A stretch of 64,000 bases of DNA from DYJK01 sp040755055. GTDB lineage: Bacteria > Bacteroidota > Ignavibacteria > Ignavibacteriales > Melioribacteraceae. Each line of letters starts with the position of its first letter. Position 1 is the first letter of the stretch. Below, piece after piece: positions 9,088 through 17,570 of this stretch. The translations under genes and the position numbers were made by a program. The notes under the pieces are model-generated. The model did not search any database. It had not been told where the DNA came from and worked only from the letters and a program-made list of their open reading frames with translations. Location: positions 140,830 through 204,829 of the forward strand of contig JBFMBS010000002.1 in the NCBI GenBank assembly GCA_040755055.1, given 5' to 3'.

Positions 9088-10638
9088 CTATTCTGTTACC
9101 GTGAGATTTGGATTGATTATAACTTCAATCCTTCTGTTTTTTGCTTTCCCTTCTTCAGACGCATTGTTAGCAATCGGTTTAGATGAGCCCATCCCGATTA
9201 CAGAAATTCTGCTTGCTTCACCGCCCATTGTTGAAAGGAGGTATTGATAGATGGAACTTGCACGATTTTGAGAAAGTTCTAGATTCTTTTGGTAATCGCC
9301 CTGACCATCTGTGTGCCCTTCAAGTACAACTGTTCCATTCGGGAATGTTTGTATTGCTTTTTGAACCTTGTTCAATAAATTGAAATACTGCGGATCCAAC
9401 GTAGCTTTGTTGGTAGGAAAATTCATATTGATTAACCTGATTACAATCAAATCGCCATTTCTTACCACTTCTGCTTCAGAGGGAAGGAACATATCACTTA
9501 CACTTTTAATCATTTGTTCGTTCTGCGCTTGCTGCTCGGCTTTAGTTTTGAATTTAATATTCTCGGATTCAATTACCGTTAATTTGGCTAAATTTTCTTC
9601 GTTAACCTTTTTAAGCCGGGAAATTTCAATCGCAAACTGCTCATTCTGTTTCTTCGCTTCATCAAGATTATTATTCGATAGCTCCAGAGATTTGTTCAAT
9701 TCATCAACCTTTAAGGTAAGAGCATTTACATCCTTTTCCAGTTTTTCGATTTTTGATTTATCACTTTTAATATTTTCGATAATCTTCGTAGTAACATTTT
9801 CACTTCCACTATCAAATAACGGGTTAACTTTAAATTGTGCTGCAACCTTTGCTAATGGTTCTTCCCACGTAAGGATTAAGTCCTCTCTTGTTTTATCCTC
9901 ATCATCCATTTTCACAAATAAATTCTTGAGATATAATCCATGATTAATTTCGTACAAGCCCTGGTTTTTAAGATTTCTTGCTTTAACAGTATCATATCTA
10001 TTAGTGCCAAGTGTTGTTTCAATATCCATAACAAACTGCTTAGCTTTTTTGAATCCGAGCGGTGCATACTTTTCGATGCCATCATCATCAGCTTTCTCAA
10101 TTGCTTCGTTAAGCTTCATTGTATATTTATTCTTTAGAGATATGACTTCAGCTTCTTTGTACAATTTATCGGCAGCATCGGAATATTTTTTTACGCCTTC
10201 CGGATTGCTATCATTAAATTCATCGAAAGCGTTTGCAAAATTTTTCTCGGCTTCATTCCATTGTTCCGGGAAAAGATCACCGCTATTTGCTTCGATAACT
10301 AACTGCCTTGTTTTCATAAGTGCTGAAAAATTTTGACCGATTATTTGTGCAGATTCAGAAGCTTTACGGAATAAGTCTTTTGCGGAAGTCAATTTGCCGG
10401 TTACATCAGTAGAACCACTCTTATCTTTAATCATTTCTTCTGCATCTTTCAATAGATCAGTTCCTTTTTCAAAATCTGAAGCAGAAAAAATATTTCCACC
10501 TAGACTTAGGGCTTTTCGCTGTAGAGCTTTGACTTCCTTTAATAATGATTCATTACCACTTTGAGATAATACGAACGAGCTTGAAATTAAAATGAGAGCA
10601 AAAATTTTAATCGGGAATCGCTTAGGAATGATTTTCAT
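9088..10638 (-). CDS. OmpA-family peptidoglycan-binding protein with coiled coil
   Basis: This is a 516-residue envelope protein. A signal peptide (1-25, ending near SFVLSQ) is followed by an all-helical region (30-250) rich in Lys/Glu/Ala, a coiled coil (about 280-370: IEKLEKDVNALTLKVDELNK) and a C-terminal OmpA domain (about 385-512). The OmpA domain carries VVLEGHTDGQG and LSQNRASSIYQYLLS, which contain the Asp and Arg that hold diaminopimelate in this family. It probably links the outer envelope to peptidoglycan. GGAGGTG lies just ahead of the ATG. It stands alone, with a terminator on each side. Confidence 0.9.
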   Translation of the reverse strand: MKIIPKRFPIKIFALILISSSFVLSQSGNESLLKEVKALQRKALSLGGNIFSASDFEKGTDLLKDAEEMIKDKSGSTDVTGKLTSAKDLFRKASESAQIIGQNFSALMKTRQLVIEANSGDLFPEQWNEAEKNFANAFDEFNDSNPEGVKKYSDAADKLYKEAEVISLKNKYTMKLNEAIEKADDDGIEKYAPLGFKKAKQFVMDIETTLGTNRYDTVKARNLKNQGLYEINHGLYLKNLFVKMDDEDKTREDLILTWEEPLAKVAAQFKVNPLFDSGSENVTTKIIENIKSDKSKIEKLEKDVNALTLKVDELNKSLELSNNNLDEAKKQNEQFAIEISRLKKVNEENLAKLTVIESENIKFKTKAEQQAQNEQMIKSVSDMFLPSEAEVVRNGDLIVIRLINMNFPTNKATLDPQYFNLLNKVQKAIQTFPNGTVVLEGHTDGQGDYQKNLELSQNRASSIYQYLLSTMGGEASRISVIGMGSSKPIANNASEEGKAKNRRIEVIINPNLTVTE

Positions 10639-10802
10639 GGCACCTCCATAATAAATTACCTTGGTTCAAGAAGAAATAATTGCAAGTCGATGTTACAATA
10701 TAATTATTAAAGTCCTGAGAGAGATACTTTTTTTTCTAAACAGCACCAACTATCCGATAATGAAGCACCCAATAAATTGTTAGGCATTCGATACTAATAC
10801 AT

Positions 10803-10841
10803 AAAAAAAATCCCGGGCATATTATCACATGCACCGGGATT
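10803..10841 (-). terminator. Rho-independent terminator after the polyferredoxin gene
   Basis: AATCCCGG (10809-10816) pairs with CCGGGATT (10834-10841). Read on the minus strand an eight-base T run follows (10803-10810). It lies 23 bases beyond the stop codon of the gene at 10864. Confidence 0.85.
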
Positions 10842-10863
10842 ACTTTGCGAAAATAATTACAAA

Positions 10864-12822
10864 TTATAATTCATCCTCCACGAACCCGGAACCGCTTATA
10901 ACTTCCCCTTCAGGTTTGATGTGATAAGGATTTTCAACCTCTTTGGTTTCATTCTCACCGGTAAAAATTGTTAGCTTTTGTTTAACAAGTGCGGCTTTAA
11001 TTTTATCAACATCCGTTTGAGAAGCGTCAAAGAAAATGTAAGCATATGGCTGATCAACGTAACGTGTAGAAAATCTAACTATGCCGTCGTCGGCAGAGAG
11101 ATGGCTTGTTAAGTAACTGAAATATCTTCTTAGCGTTGGAACGCCGGCTTCAGGCATAGCAAAACTGAATACTGAAAGTTTGTTAACATCATAGTTTTTG
11201 TAATCGTTAAACTTTCTATCGTATGTGCGGAAAATCCGGCGGTTGTAATCACTCAAAGAAATTTTACCAACAACAATTCCATTATCCTCAGCTTCAAAAT
11301 CGATATCAATTTTTTCTTCACCGGTAGATTTTTTTGCCATAACAGATTTCTTTTCTAATAAAGAAAGCATCTTGGAAGTATTTGTAACATTGGGGTTATA
11401 AAAAATATCAGCTTTAACCGGTTCGCCAAAGTGTGTTTCAAAACCGTAGATTCCTTCGTCTCCTTTGAACAAGTAGAAAAGATTATTGTTATCGATTATA
11501 TCAAACAGTCCGTAAATGCCGACTTCCCACACTTGCACAGAATCGACTGATTTACCTTTTATCTTTCTTACTTCTTGTTTCATCGGGGTAAAAAGAGATT
11601 TCTTCACTTTAGTCTCGGTTATTTCCGAAGGATTATAATAGACTCTAACAGAATGCGAACGTGCATAAGTATCAAGTCCGTAAATACCATCAACATTTTC
11701 TAGTTGTCCCTGGAGTGATTTTGAGCTGCCGTAACACTTTACATTCTTTAACCCGGTTTGCTCATATTCGGCAAGATTATTAATTGATGCATAATTACCC
11801 CATTTCTCTGCGATGGTTGTAAACTCTACATCAGCAGAAGCACCTAAACTTACAAGCACAAGAACAATTACAGCAATAGGCGATAAATATTTAAGCTTTG
11901 GTGATCTATTAATGTTCAGAGTGTTTTTTGTCGGACAAGCATAGACACAATCTGTACATAATGTACAATCAATATGATCAACTTTTTCGAGTGCAGAAAT
12001 TTTAATGTTATGCGGACATTTGAGATCGCACAAACCGCAGTCTGTACATTTATCTTTGTCCCTTGTAATCTTAACAACCGGCAGCAAAACACTCTTCAAA
12101 AACCCTAACTCATTAACCAAACCAATCAACACTAAACCGGCTACTAACCAAACATAGCTGATCCGGGCACCAAAAGTATTTGTAATAACAAATATTATTA
12201 TCAATGCACCGGCAACAACTACATTAAGGAATATATTGCTTATGGCGCCAAGTGGACATAAATATTTGCACCAGAACAATCTGAAAAAGAGAGCGCCGAA
12301 AATTGTTAATACCAAAGCCGGTATTGCAAAGTAAAGAGTAATATCCGTGTTATCTAAAAGATTTACGGAAGCAAAATATGGATCGAACTCTTTGCAAAAA
12401 AGTTCGCTGCTTGTCATAGTGTAATAAAGTGTAACAAACAACAAAATATATTTAATGGAGCGGAGAGGTTTATCCAAAACTTTAGGCATCTCTCTCATAA
12501 TTTTCAACTTTCTTCCCAACTTACTAATCCATTCGATTACTGTTCCAATAGGACAAATGTAGCTGCAGAATAATTTCCCCAATATTATTACACCAACTAT
12601 TAAACCTATTCCAAGAACTACCTGGACTTCACTCATATTGCAAGACATTGTCCCTTGATTAAATTTACTACCCAATGATGCAAGACCACCCAAAGGACAA
12701 TACGCTTCGAAGTCAGAAGTATAAGCAGAATCAAATAAAGGTCTCGCTGCTACATATCCAATCAAACCAAGTATTATAGTTTGAAAAGCAATACGGATTA
12801 TATTAGTGTATTTTAATTTCAT
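10864..12822 (-). CDS. NapH/NosR-type membrane polyferredoxin with C-terminal HMA-like domains
   Basis: This is a 652-residue inner-membrane protein. About six transmembrane helices (11-28, 66-85, 123-138, 162-182, 198-216, 221-240) carry two CxxxCP motifs (CSYICPIG at 86-93, CKYLCPLG at 185-192). Two classic 4Fe-4S sites follow (Cys 259/262/265/269 and 286/289/292/296), and then another helix (312-328). This layout is that of NapH/NosR-type electron-transfer proteins. Residues 335-640 hold beta-alpha repeats that look like heavy-metal-associated (HMA) folds, for example VDGIYGLDTYARSHSVRVYYNPSEI-type segments, but without the CxxC metal motif. The whole could pass electrons across the membrane, but the partner is unknown. 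GGAGG precedes the ATG, and a hairpin pair lies just upstream. Confidence 0.75.
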   Translation of the reverse strand: MKLKYTNIIRIAFQTIILGLIGYVAARPLFDSAYTSDFEAYCPLGGLASLGSKFNQGTMSCNMSEVQVVLGIGLIVGVIILGKLFCSYICPIGTVIEWISKLGRKLKIMREMPKVLDKPLRSIKYILLFVTLYYTMTSSELFCKEFDPYFASVNLLDNTDITLYFAIPALVLTIFGALFFRLFWCKYLCPLGAISNIFLNVVVAGALIIIFVITNTFGARISYVWLVAGLVLIGLVNELGFLKSVLLPVVKITRDKDKCTDCGLCDLKCPHNIKISALEKVDHIDCTLCTDCVYACPTKNTLNINRSPKLKYLSPIAVIVLVLVSLGASADVEFTTIAEKWGNYASINNLAEYEQTGLKNVKCYGSSKSLQGQLENVDGIYGLDTYARSHSVRVYYNPSEITETKVKKSLFTPMKQEVRKIKGKSVDSVQVWEVGIYGLFDIIDNNNLFYLFKGDEGIYGFETHFGEPVKADIFYNPNVTNTSKMLSLLEKKSVMAKKSTGEEKIDIDFEAEDNGIVVGKISLSDYNRRIFRTYDRKFNDYKNYDVNKLSVFSFAMPEAGVPTLRRYFSYLTSHLSADDGIVRFSTRYVDQPYAYIFFDASQTDVDKIKAALVKQKLTIFTGENETKEVENPYHIKPEGEVISGSGFVEDEL

Positions 12823-12833
12823 ATTACCTCCGT

Positions 12834-12871
12834 AAAAACCGGGATAACTTTTCCCGGCTATTATCAGCCGG
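12834..12871 (-). promoter_or_regulatory. Overlapping hairpins: terminator or attenuator ahead of the polyferredoxin gene
   Basis: On the minus strand, CCGGC (12867-12871) can pair with GCCGG (12854-12858). Alternatively, CCGGGA (12852-12857) can pair with TCCCGG (12839-12844), followed by five T (12834-12838). The two helices share bases 12854-12857 and so exclude each other. The second looks like an intrinsic terminator and ends just before the GGAGG of the next gene. It may simply end the M16 peptidase transcript, or it may form an attenuator in the polyferredoxin leader. Confidence 0.5.
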
Positions 12872-12936
12872 ACATCCCAATATGATATCTATGTTAATTA
12901 ATAAACAATCGTACAAAGGAAATACCTATAAGCATC

Positions 12937-15750
12937 TTATAATTGATCGACCAAACCATCTAATGCGTTCTCTTCAAGCGGTCCATCAACAACTATAACG
13001 AACCGGTCAAGTGTAAAATACTTTTTGGCAACTCTAAGAACATCTTCTTTTGTAACTCTCTGGATCCTTTCGGCTGTTTTGTCAAAGTAATCGAACGGTT
13101 TTTTATCTCTAATCAAGCCGATAACTTTGCTAGCTACGTCATCCGGTGTTTCAACAAAGAACGGGAGTAAACCAAGTCGTCTCTGTTTTGCAGTTTGTAA
13201 TTCTTCATCGGTAACGCCCGATTCAAACAATTTTCTAATTTCAGAAAAAATTCCTTTGATAACTTTCTCAGTATTTTCAGGTGCTGTTTTAGTATTAAAC
13301 TTCCAATAACCGATTCCCTCACTAATCGACCAGAGTTCACTTTTAATTCCATAAATCAATCCTTGTTTATCTCTTAGTTCAACTCCCATACGAGAAGTTA
13401 AAGCGCTGCCGGCAAGAATATAATTCATAACATCAACTATCTCCTGGTCGTCTTCGTTTACATTGGTGTAAGGTGCAAAACCAATATTGATTGTACTTTC
13501 AGCATAATCTTTCTCCGTAAAAATCTTTATCTCTTTTCCCTTTAATTCCTTCACAGCCGGAATTTTTTCTATAACAATTTGGTCCGATGAATTTTGCCAT
13601 GAGCCAAAGTATTTATCTGCCAGTTCTTTCATTTGTTCCGGTTTCATATCGCCAACCATGAGCAGAGTAGTGTTCTGCGGTTGAAAATATTTTTTATGCA
13701 GACTTTCTAAATCTTCTTTGGTCATGCCTTTGATCGATTCTTCGGTGCTCATGTACTTTGATAACGGGTGGTCTTCAAAAATTTTATTGTACATATAATA
13801 GAATGCTTTTATGCTGGTCGATTTGAACCGGTTCTTTGCGTTTAATAAAAGTCTTGGGCGAATCTTCTCAATATCGCTTTCGTTTAGCGGCGGTTCAGTA
13901 ACAAGATCAAAACCGGTCTTCATCATTTCATCTGAATTTTCGACTAACGAATTCCCCTGGAAGTTAAACGACTTATAATTGCCGCTTACACTAAATGAAT
14001 ACGGAACAAAAGCCATCCTTTCTGAAAGTTGTTCATAGTTTAATTCTTTTGTTGCACGGTTCATTACACTTCCGAGAAAATCACAGACGCCCGGTTTTTC
14101 TCCTTCTAAGTTTTCTGGAATAAAACCGGTTTCAACCAAACCGATAATGGAAATTGTCGGGTCGAGATGATTTTCGATCATGTAAAGTGTTATACCGTTT
14201 TTCAGTTTGGTTGATTTTATAAGAGGTTCAATTTTATTTATACCCGTAGAGATTCCGCTAAGTGTGTTAAAGCTGCTTTCAATTATAGATATTTCTTCAT
14301 CGCTCATTTGGTAATTAAAAACATTCTCACCGTCTAAGAAAAATCCCTCTTTGTCTGCATCAATATCTTCATCATCATCATTAGATTTTACAGTTTTATC
14401 CGCTCCTTCTTTTGGAACGCCGTAAGCAACAGTTACCTGGTCTTCATTAAAATATTTACTCATCACCCTTATAATATCGTCTTTGGTAACATCCAATACT
14501 CTTTTATTAAAAACATCGAGGAAGTCATATCCAAAATAAGTTTCGTAACTGCTGATGCGTGTACCAATGTTGGCATTTTTTACATAGCTTGTTGCTTGGT
14601 TGAATTTAAATCTATTCTTCGCCTTTTGTAATTCGTGATCGGTGACCGCATCCTTTTTCATCGACTCGATTTCTTCCCAAATTAATTTTTCAACTTTATC
14701 AACATTACTATCGGGTTTAACACTTGTAGATATCTGGAAGATTGTTGGGTCTTTACTTATTCCAAATCCGCCGGCAACGGAACTAACTATCGATTTCTCC
14801 TCTACAAGTTTTTTATACAAGCGAGCGTCTCTGCTCTTTTCACATAAGATCATACCGGCAATGCGTAAAACAGCCGCATCCGGGTCTAAATAATTTGGAA
14901 CTATAAAAGCCATCCTTAATGACGGCTGCGTAAAATCACTATGTTTTAGTGTAAAACTCTTTCTTACTTTCTGAGATTCCTGGACAGCCCAAATTTCGGG
15001 AACGTCCGGTCCGGCTGGTATATTGCCATAATATTTTTTTACAAGCTCAACTATTTTATCAGTTTCAAAATCTCCTACAAGAACTAAAAATGCGTTCTTA
15101 GGAGTGTAGTATGTTTTATAATAGCTGTAAGCATCATCACGCGTAACATGTTTTAGATCGCTTGGCCAGCCGATTATAGGATCACGATTAGGGTGTGAAT
15201 AAAAAATCATTGAGTTTTGTATTTCTCTCATAATCCCATTTGCTTTACTCTCCGAGCGCATTCTTCTTTCTTGAATAATCACTTCTATTTCCGATTTAAA
15301 TTCTTCCGGGTTAAAAATGCAATTCTGCATTCTGTCCGATTCTATATCCATTGCTATTTCAATTTTATCCGCCGGCAGATATTCATAGTAGCTGGTCATA
15401 TCGTTAGATGTAAACGCGTTGAATATTCCGGAGTTAGAAGAAATTGTTTCCGATGCTGCTCCTTTTCCATATTTTTGTGTCCCTTTAAACATCATGTGCT
15501 CTACGACGTGCGAAATTCCGGTTATGCCGAGTTTTTCATTGCGGGATCCAACTTTATATGTAAGCTGATGATAGATCAATGGTGCGATGTGTCTTTCCAT
15601 TGTAAGCACCGTCAAACCGTTATCTAAAACATGCCGATAGACTTTGCCTTCGACATATTTGGCGTCAGACTGCGCATTTAACTGCGTAATAAAGAGGAAA
15701 ATTAAAAGTACGAGCAGAACATTCCCTATTTTCTTTTCAGAAATTTTCAT
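12937..15750 (-). CDS. M16-family zinc metallopeptidase (two-domain, pitrilysin/processing-peptidase type)
   Basis: This is a 937-residue secreted or periplasmic peptidase with a signal peptide (1-26, ending LNAQ). The N-terminal half has the inverted zinc motif HVVEH (H81, E84, H85) and the third ligand E161, 76 residues later, as the family requires. The second half, starting near residue 500, has the same fold (ETGFIPEN, LLMVGDM) but lacks the motif, as is normal for the inactive M16 half. An acidic linker (about 455-475, rich in D) joins the halves. AAGGA lies eight bases before the ATG. An M28 peptidase lies upstream, and the two may act together on peptides. Confidence 0.92.
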   Translation of the reverse strand: MKISEKKIGNVLLVLLIFLFITQLNAQSDAKYVEGKVYRHVLDNGLTVLTMERHIAPLIYHQLTYKVGSRNEKLGITGISHVVEHMMFKGTQKYGKGAASETISSNSGIFNAFTSNDMTSYYEYLPADKIEIAMDIESDRMQNCIFNPEEFKSEIEVIIQERRMRSESKANGIMREIQNSMIFYSHPNRDPIIGWPSDLKHVTRDDAYSYYKTYYTPKNAFLVLVGDFETDKIVELVKKYYGNIPAGPDVPEIWAVQESQKVRKSFTLKHSDFTQPSLRMAFIVPNYLDPDAAVLRIAGMILCEKSRDARLYKKLVEEKSIVSSVAGGFGISKDPTIFQISTSVKPDSNVDKVEKLIWEEIESMKKDAVTDHELQKAKNRFKFNQATSYVKNANIGTRISSYETYFGYDFLDVFNKRVLDVTKDDIIRVMSKYFNEDQVTVAYGVPKEGADKTVKSNDDDEDIDADKEGFFLDGENVFNYQMSDEEISIIESSFNTLSGISTGINKIEPLIKSTKLKNGITLYMIENHLDPTISIIGLVETGFIPENLEGEKPGVCDFLGSVMNRATKELNYEQLSERMAFVPYSFSVSGNYKSFNFQGNSLVENSDEMMKTGFDLVTEPPLNESDIEKIRPRLLLNAKNRFKSTSIKAFYYMYNKIFEDHPLSKYMSTEESIKGMTKEDLESLHKKYFQPQNTTLLMVGDMKPEQMKELADKYFGSWQNSSDQIVIEKIPAVKELKGKEIKIFTEKDYAESTINIGFAPYTNVNEDDQEIVDVMNYILAGSALTSRMGVELRDKQGLIYGIKSELWSISEGIGYWKFNTKTAPENTEKVIKGIFSEIRKLFESGVTDEELQTAKQRRLGLLPFFVETPDDVASKVIGLIRDKKPFDYFDKTAERIQRVTKEDVLRVAKKYFTLDRFVIVVDGPLEENALDGLVDQL

Positions 15751-15793
15751 TTTAGAAATCCTTGCATTAATTGAATACTATTTTGTTAGTGTA

Positions 15794-17551
15794 TTAATTT
15801 TCTTTTATAAATTTCTTTTGTCGTGCAATCGAATCTTGCACAAGAATTACTTTTTCGTCATTAGAAAGTGCACGGTAATTGGGTACTGTGCTGTTATTTG
15901 CCAGCATCCATGCAGATAGATAAGCAAGCTTTGATACTTTTTCAGTTTTATTAAAATCAATTTTATCGGCGTCGTCATTCGGTGTATGATAATCATCATG
16001 TAAACCTGAGAAGAAAAAAACTGAGGGAATTTCTTTTTTTATAAATGGTCCCTGGTCGCTTCCGAATGTGAGGAGACCAACATTGTAAAGTAATTCAAAC
16101 CCAATTTTAGTATTAGCTTCTTCAACAAGAGTTTTCATATCGCTTGAATAAAAAATTCCGCCTACCCAAACGATGTTTGTGTCGTTCCTACCTATCATAT
16201 CAAGATTGACCATACCGACTGTATTTTCAATTGGCTTAAGCGGATTTTGATACGCATAATGTTTTGAACCATGAATGCCGGTCTCTTCTGCCGAGAACCC
16301 GATAAATATTATGCTTCGTTTCGTTTCAACTTTTGAAAATGCTTCAGCTAATTCAATTAAGCCGGCGGTTCCTGATGCATTATCATCGGCACCATTGTGT
16401 ATTTTCCCTTTATCTTTGCTGTTCATCGCACCGAAATTGCCTACACCAACGTGATCATAATGTGCACCGATTACAACATATTCATTTTTCAATACCGGGT
16501 CGGTCCCTTCCTTAAATCCAATTACATTTTGTGTATTAATGATTTTAGAATCGAAGGCAGCTTCGATATTAATCGATACATTTTTAATTTCGAACGAATT
16601 TGACTCAAGATTATTCTCAATTGAATTAACAATATCAGAACAATTATACCCGGAGCCGGAAAAAATATCGGTAAGCACTTCGCTGCTGATATAGATTATC
16701 GGAATAGATTCTTTCAAACCAACTTCGGGCAAACTAAAATCACTTCTCGAAAAAGCGTTTGATAATGATTCTACTTTTATACCGAACTGCGGCTGTTTTT
16801 TAATCGGTGATTGAGCAACAAATACAGCCAGTGCACCTTTTTCATATGCGGTGTTAGCTTTCTGTTTGATACTCTTAATGCCTTTGTTTTTAGATTCGTT
16901 GAAATAACTGCTCGAATCGTCTTGCTGCGGATAGCCGTCAATCATAATTACTATCTTATTTTTTACGTCAATCATTTTCCCGGCATCTGTCAGATAATCA
17001 TCATAACCGTTTTCTTGTTTATCAATTCCATATCCCAAGAAAACAAGAGGTCCATTTATACTGATACTCTTGTTAGAACCATAATCAATTATGAAGTCTT
17101 GTGTGCAGTTGTAATGATAAGCTTTTCCCGAGGTATCGTTCTTTTTAAAAACAGATAGCCAGCTTGCTGCCTGGTTAAGTTTAGATTCTTTTAGATAAAA
17201 TCGCTGGAAGAAGTCATCATAAAAGTCGAGAGGTAAACTCTCTCCCGACTTTATAATTTCTTTCTTTTTATGATTTCTAAGTTTGATTGGATTAGTTAAA
17301 TCATCATATGATGTTAAGCCAAACTCATAGAATCTCTTTGCAACAAAACGGGCAGCGGTAAGATTTTCATCAGTTCCTACTGCCCGTCCTTTCATATCAT
17401 CAGATGCTAAGTAGGTTACACTCTTTTGTATATCACTTTTATCAATACTCTTTAAACCATCCTGGTATCCATCGGCAATTTGTGAATAGTTAAATGAAAC
17501 CATTCCCTGAATAACAAAAAGAACAAGTAGATTAAGAATAATATTTTTCAT
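15794..17551 (-). CDS. M28-family zinc aminopeptidase, secreted
   Basis: This is a 585-residue exopeptidase with a signal peptide (1-23) and a protease-associated insert (about 150-300). The M28 catalytic domain (340-565) shows all five expected zinc ligands: H364 (GAHYDH), D390 (GADDNASG), E423 with the catalytic E422 (SAEE), D451 (NLDMIGR) and H522 (YHTPNDD). It is longer than single-domain M28 enzymes because of the insert. It is 43 bases upstream of the M16 peptidase and 19 bases downstream of a T9SS protein. No strong ribosome site is visible, but the ATG gives a clean signal peptide. Confidence 0.9.
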   Translation of the reverse strand: MKNIILNLLVLFVIQGMVSFNYSQIADGYQDGLKSIDKSDIQKSVTYLASDDMKGRAVGTDENLTAARFVAKRFYEFGLTSYDDLTNPIKLRNHKKKEIIKSGESLPLDFYDDFFQRFYLKESKLNQAASWLSVFKKNDTSGKAYHYNCTQDFIIDYGSNKSISINGPLVFLGYGIDKQENGYDDYLTDAGKMIDVKNKIVIMIDGYPQQDDSSSYFNESKNKGIKSIKQKANTAYEKGALAVFVAQSPIKKQPQFGIKVESLSNAFSRSDFSLPEVGLKESIPIIYISSEVLTDIFSGSGYNCSDIVNSIENNLESNSFEIKNVSINIEAAFDSKIINTQNVIGFKEGTDPVLKNEYVVIGAHYDHVGVGNFGAMNSKDKGKIHNGADDNASGTAGLIELAEAFSKVETKRSIIFIGFSAEETGIHGSKHYAYQNPLKPIENTVGMVNLDMIGRNDTNIVWVGGIFYSSDMKTLVEEANTKIGFELLYNVGLLTFGSDQGPFIKKEIPSVFFFSGLHDDYHTPNDDADKIDFNKTEKVSKLAYLSAWMLANNSTVPNYRALSNDEKVILVQDSIARQKKFIKEN

Positions 17552-17570
17552 TAAGAATTCTTTAAGTCCT

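Noticed and set aside
9368..9943. Plus-strand open frame of 191 codons inside the OmpA-family gene
   Set aside because: It mirrors the low-complexity coiled-coil codons of the minus strand (many Ser/Phe/Leu) and has no ribosome site.
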